This document shows positions 5,756 through 7,702 of a DNA stretch of 7,702 nt, one piece after another. How positions within the stretch are numbered: the first letter of the stretch is position 1; each line of letters starts with the position of its first letter. The translations under genes and the position numbers were made by a program. The notes beneath the pieces are model-generated. The model was not told the origin of the DNA. It was given only the letters and a program-made list of their open reading frames with translations, and made no database searches. This DNA comes from Bordetella parapertussis (GTDB lineage Bacteria > Pseudomonadota > Gammaproteobacteria > Burkholderiales > Burkholderiaceae_D), in assembly GCA_945883145.1 (NCBI GenBank), contig CAMCXB010000088.1, positions 1 to 7,702 on the forward strand, written 5' to 3'.

Positions 5756-5767
5756 TAAAATTTCAGC

Positions 5768-6550
5768 ATGATTCCCCAACTTTTTATTGATGCTCTCAAG
5801 TTAGCTGCGCCTAGCTGGCGACCTATCCTCATACAAGGATTGGAAGCAATGGCAAGCGCTGACGCTGAATATCTGAACACGCTATCGGTAGATAATTTTT
5901 TGCCGACTCAAGGTCGAATTTTTGCAGCGTTTAGTCAGCCTATTGAAGCAGTGCGTTATGTGTTGGTGGGTGAGGGTCCTTATCCACGAGAGGCGAGTGC
6001 AACCGGTGTGTGTTTCATGGATGGTGCTGTGCAGTCGTTGTGGTCAGAGCTGGGTTTGTCTAAGCAAGTCAATCGCGCGACTTCTTTACGCAATTTCATG
6101 AAGATGTTGTTGGTAGCAGAAGGTCTGGTGCAACCTGATTCCACTGGTGTTGAAGCCATGGCGGTCATTTCAGCCAAAGCAAGATCGATAGGTTCGCCTT
6201 TCAATCAAACCTTGCCGCAATTAGAAGCTAAGCTCATAGCGCAAGGTTTTTTATTGTTGAATGCAGCGCTCGTGTTTCGTGCCCATGTGCCACCAGTGAA
6301 AGAAGCCAAAGCGTGGCGGCCCTTGTTTCAAGTGGTGATTTCAGCCCTAGCCAAGCATGCCAAGCAGCAGAATCAAGCTCTGCCGACCTTGGTTTTATGG
6401 GGCAAGATTGCCTTGTGGTTGGAAGCGCTAGAGGGTATCGATGCCTTTCCGAAGTTGGTTTCTGAGCATCCCTACAACCTGTCCTTCATCCAAAACACCA
6501 GTATGCAGCAGCTTTTTGGGCCTATGCAGCTGCTTTACAGCACATCCTGA
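5768..6550 (+). CDS. Divergent uracil-DNA-glycosylase-like protein (260 aa), catalytic Asp replaced
   Basis: Family-1 uracil-DNA glycosylases (Ung) remove uracil from DNA to start base excision repair. The Ung order of motifs is recognisable: VLVGEGPYP (65-73) for VILGQDPYH, then GVCF (80-83) for GLCF, SLRNFMKML (106-114) for SLRNILKEL, LLLNAALVFRAH (162-173) for LLLNxxLTVRAH, LVLWG (208-212) and HPYNLS (234-239) for HPSPLS. Pocket residues matching Ung Tyr66, Phe77, Asn123, His187 and the DNA-inserting Leu191 are kept. The water-activating Asp64, however, is Gly70, preceded by Glu69. The protein is about 30 residues longer than E. coli Ung. There is no good ribosome binding site before this ATG, so translation may depend on readthrough from uvrB or a later start. 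It may be an inactive binding protein, a glycosylase with another catalytic residue, or a decaying gene, though it is intact. Confidence 0.75.
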   Translation: MIPQLFIDALKLAAPSWRPILIQGLEAMASADAEYLNTLSVDNFLPTQGRIFAAFSQPIEAVRYVLVGEGPYPREASATGVCFMDGAVQSLWSELGLSKQVNRATSLRNFMKMLLVAEGLVQPDSTGVEAMAVISAKARSIGSPFNQTLPQLEAKLIAQGFLLLNAALVFRAHVPPVKEAKAWRPLFQVVISALAKHAKQQNQALPTLVLWGKIALWLEALEGIDAFPKLVSEHPYNLSFIQNTSMQQLFGPMQLLYSTS

Positions 6551-6593
6551 GCGTCTTAAGTTGTATTTTCAAATCAATAACTTAGCTAAAGTT

Positions 6594-6604
6594 CCCAAAT
6601 TGGG
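6594..6604. repeat. 11-bp palindrome upstream of the iscR promoter
   Basis: CCCAA-A-TTGGG is a perfect dyad ending six bases before the -35 box of iscR. It could be an activator or second regulator site. Nothing else supports it. Confidence 0.3.
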
Positions 6605-6610
6605 CAGTAC

Positions 6611-6639
6611 CTGACGAAAGTACTCAAGTTTGTTATACT
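6611..6639 (+). promoter_or_regulatory. iscR promoter (extended -10)
   Basis: CTGACG (6611-6616) and TATACT (6634-6639) are 17 bases apart. The -10 matches consensus at five of six positions and is preceded by TGT, giving an extended -10 that offsets the modest -35. Transcription would start near 6646, inside the IscR operator, with a leader of about 60 bases. A 6-bp inverted repeat, TCAAGT/ACTTGA (6624-6642), straddles the -10. Confidence 0.65.
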
Positions 6640-6659
6640 TGACCAAATTGTTCGGGAAT
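6635..6659 (+). promoter_or_regulatory. Type 1 IscR operator (autoregulation site)
   Basis: By hand alignment, 21 of 25 positions agree with the E. coli type 1 IscR consensus as I remember it: ATA, CTT and GAC in the left half, an A/T-rich centre, and GGG in the right half. The mismatches are in the centre and near the right end. It covers the -10 box and start site of iscR, so [2Fe-2S]-IscR binding would block transcription, as in the feedback loop known for E. coli iscRSUA. Confidence 0.7.
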
Positions 6660-6705
6660 GAGTGTTACCCCATCTAGTTTTTAGTTTTGTTACGGAGTGG
6701 ATTTC

Positions 6706-7179
6706 ATGCGATTGACGACGAAAGGCCGGTTTGCAGTGACTGCCATGATCGATTTGGCTTTGCGCCAGCATCATGGTCCTGTGACGCTAGCGGGCATCAG
6801 CCAGCGACAAGAGATTTCACTCTCTTATCTTGAGCAACTGTTTGGCAAATTACGTCGTCATGAAATTGTGGAATCGGTGCGTGGTCCTGGTGGTGGTTAT
6901 AACCTTGCGCGCCGTGCAGAAAATATCACAGTAGCTGACATCATCATTGCGGTGGATGAACCATTGGATGCGACTCAGTGTGGTGGGCGTGAAAATTGTA
7001 GTGGTCATGGTGAAGCTTCAGGCACTCGTTGTATGACCCATGATTTATGGGCTACTTTGAATGAAAAGATGGTCGATTATTTAGATTCAGTGTCGCTTAA
7101 AGATTTAGTTGAAAAGCAAAAGCAAAAGATTGAACCTCAACCCGTTTTAATAATGCCGCGCTCGCAGCATATTGTTTGA
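6706..7179 (+). CDS. iscR: Fe-S cluster-sensing regulator IscR (157 aa)
   Basis: IscR is an Rrf2-family winged-helix regulator that binds a [2Fe-2S] cluster and represses the isc operon when clusters are plentiful. The N-terminus MRLTTKGRFAVTAMIDLA and the helix-turn-helix and wing region (about 28-68, with SYLEQLFGKLR and GPGGGYNLAR) are standard. The cluster ligands are Cys92, Cys98, Cys109 and His112. E. coli has Cys92, Cys98, Cys104 and His107, so the loop between the second and third Cys is five residues longer (SGHGEASGTR). The start at 6706 has GGAG eight bases upstream. A GTG at 6697 in frame overlaps that site and is rejected. The gap to iscS is 20 bases, consistent with one operon. 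Confidence 0.97.
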   Translation: MRLTTKGRFAVTAMIDLALRQHHGPVTLAGISQRQEISLSYLEQLFGKLRRHEIVESVRGPGGGYNLARRAENITVADIIIAVDEPLDATQCGGRENCSGHGEASGTRCMTHDLWATLNEKMVDYLDSVSLKDLVEKQKQKIEPQPVLIMPRSQHIV

Positions 7180-7199
7180 TTTATTTGGAGTAGTTAACC

Positions 7200-7702
7200 A
7201 TGAACGCACCAATGGAAAAAAGCCTCTTAGATACACTCAGAGCACCGCACTTTCCGATTTATATGGATTATTCCTCAACCACGCCAGTTGATCCGCGTGT
7301 GGCTGACAAAATGATTCCTTATTTACGCGAGCAGTTTGGTAATCCTGCTTCACGTAGCCATATGTATGGTTGGAGTGCTGAGAAAGCCGTTGAAGAAGCG
7401 CGCGCTCAAGTTGCTGCATTGGTGAATGCAGATCCACGCGAAATTATTTGGACTTCAGGCGCGACCGAAGGTAATAACCTAGCCTTAAAAGGTGCGGCGC
7501 ATTTTTATCAAACCAAAGGTAAGCACATCATCACCGTTAAGACTGAACATAAAGCGGTCTTGGATACTGTGCGTGAACTCGAGCGTCAAGGTTTTGAAGC
7601 GACCTATTTGCAACCGCAAGATAATGGCTTGATCACCATTGAGCAATTAGCAGCAGCGATTCGTCCTGATACGATTTTAGTTTCAGTTATGTGGGTGAAT
7701 AA
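7200..7702 (+). CDS. iscS: Cysteine desulfurase IscS, 3' end beyond the window
   Basis: IscS is a PLP enzyme that takes sulfur from cysteine, leaving alanine, and passes it as a persulfide to IscU and other acceptors for Fe-S cluster and tRNA thiolation pathways. The visible 167 residues align well with the E. coli N-terminal part: PIYMDYSSTTPVDPRV, FGNPASRSH, VNADPREIIWTSGATEGNNLALKG, and GKHIITVKTEHKAVLDTVRE with the PLP-stacking His of TEHK. The PLP lysine and active-site Cys lie beyond the window edge, so intactness cannot be judged. The protein begins about 15 residues earlier than the E. coli enzyme (MNAPMEKSLLDTLRAP). GGAG nine bases upstream supports that start, though the Met at residue 5 is also possible. 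iscU should follow. Confidence 0.97.
   Translation, partial: MNAPMEKSLLDTLRAPHFPIYMDYSSTTPVDPRVADKMIPYLREQFGNPASRSHMYGWSAEKAVEEARAQVAALVNADPREIIWTSGATEGNNLALKGAAHFYQTKGKHIITVKTEHKAVLDTVRELERQGFEATYLQPQDNGLITIEQLAAAIRPDTILVSVMWVN

Larger units (their letters stand above)
5555..5767. repeat. REP-like palindrome cluster between uvrB and the UDG-like gene
   Basis: This non-coding spacer consists largely of one repeat family: three full 30-bp units (5608-5637, 5671-5700, 5726-5755) and one half unit (5571-5592). The first two point one way and the last two the other. Each full unit begins with GTAGG, has two complementary arms and a core like TTAGCGnAGCGT. The layout matches REP/MITE-type repeats (from memory, similar GTAGGG...TTAGCGCAGCGTAA elements are common in proteobacteria and cyanobacteria). 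They may stabilise or end the uvrB transcript, as no standard terminator is visible there. The companion RAYT transposase is not in the window. Confidence 0.85.

Noticed and set aside
5555..5767. CRISPR array in the uvrB downstream repeats
   Set aside because: The repeats are palindromic, inverted relative to each other, diverged in their arms and irregularly spaced, which fits REP-like elements and not a CRISPR array.

Overview
The window looks like chromosomal DNA of a moderately AT-rich betaproteobacterium. The aminotransferase-uvrB-...-iscR-iscS order next to a phasin gene is, from memory, typical of Burkholderiales and Nitrosomonadales. Codon use and the AT-rich spacers would fit a Methylophilaceae-type genome (Methylotenera or a relative). 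The genus is an inference and cannot be settled from the sequence.

Layout. Bases 1-365 hold no convincing gene but are full of ordered short repeats: two GGACA-N3-TGTCC palindromes, a 15-bp palindrome, an 11-bp tandem repeat and a strong hairpin terminator. They abut the 5' half of a tRNA-Asn gene (366-411, minus strand) that keeps its own promoter but loses its T arm and 3' acceptor strand. The repeats could be the end of a mobile element that broke the tRNA gene, or what remains after a deletion. Next come a small minus-strand gene of unknown function (624-1016, 130 aa) and a plus-strand phasin gene (1410-1994) with a visible promoter. A bidirectional terminator at 2036-2071 separates the phasin gene from the convergent aromatic/aspartate aminotransferase gene (2105-3319, minus). 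Divergent from that is a complete uvrB (3461-5554), the damage-recognition helicase of nucleotide excision repair.

Between 5555 and 5767 lies a cluster of REP-like palindromes: three full 30-bp copies and one half copy, in two orientations, with paired base changes in the hairpin arms. Right behind it is a gene (5768-6550) for a divergent uracil-DNA-glycosylase-like protein whose catalytic Asp position is Gly. The window ends with the start of an isc operon. iscR (6706-7179) has an extended -10 promoter overlapped by a good match to the type 1 IscR operator, and iscS follows (7200 to the edge, 3' end missing). IscR is the [2Fe-2S] sensor that represses the operon, and IscS supplies the sulfur for cluster assembly.

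Most of the window is ordinary housekeeping DNA. The parts worth a second look are the repeat-rich left end with the broken tRNA-Asn gene, the REP cluster, and the glycosylase homologue with the altered active site.
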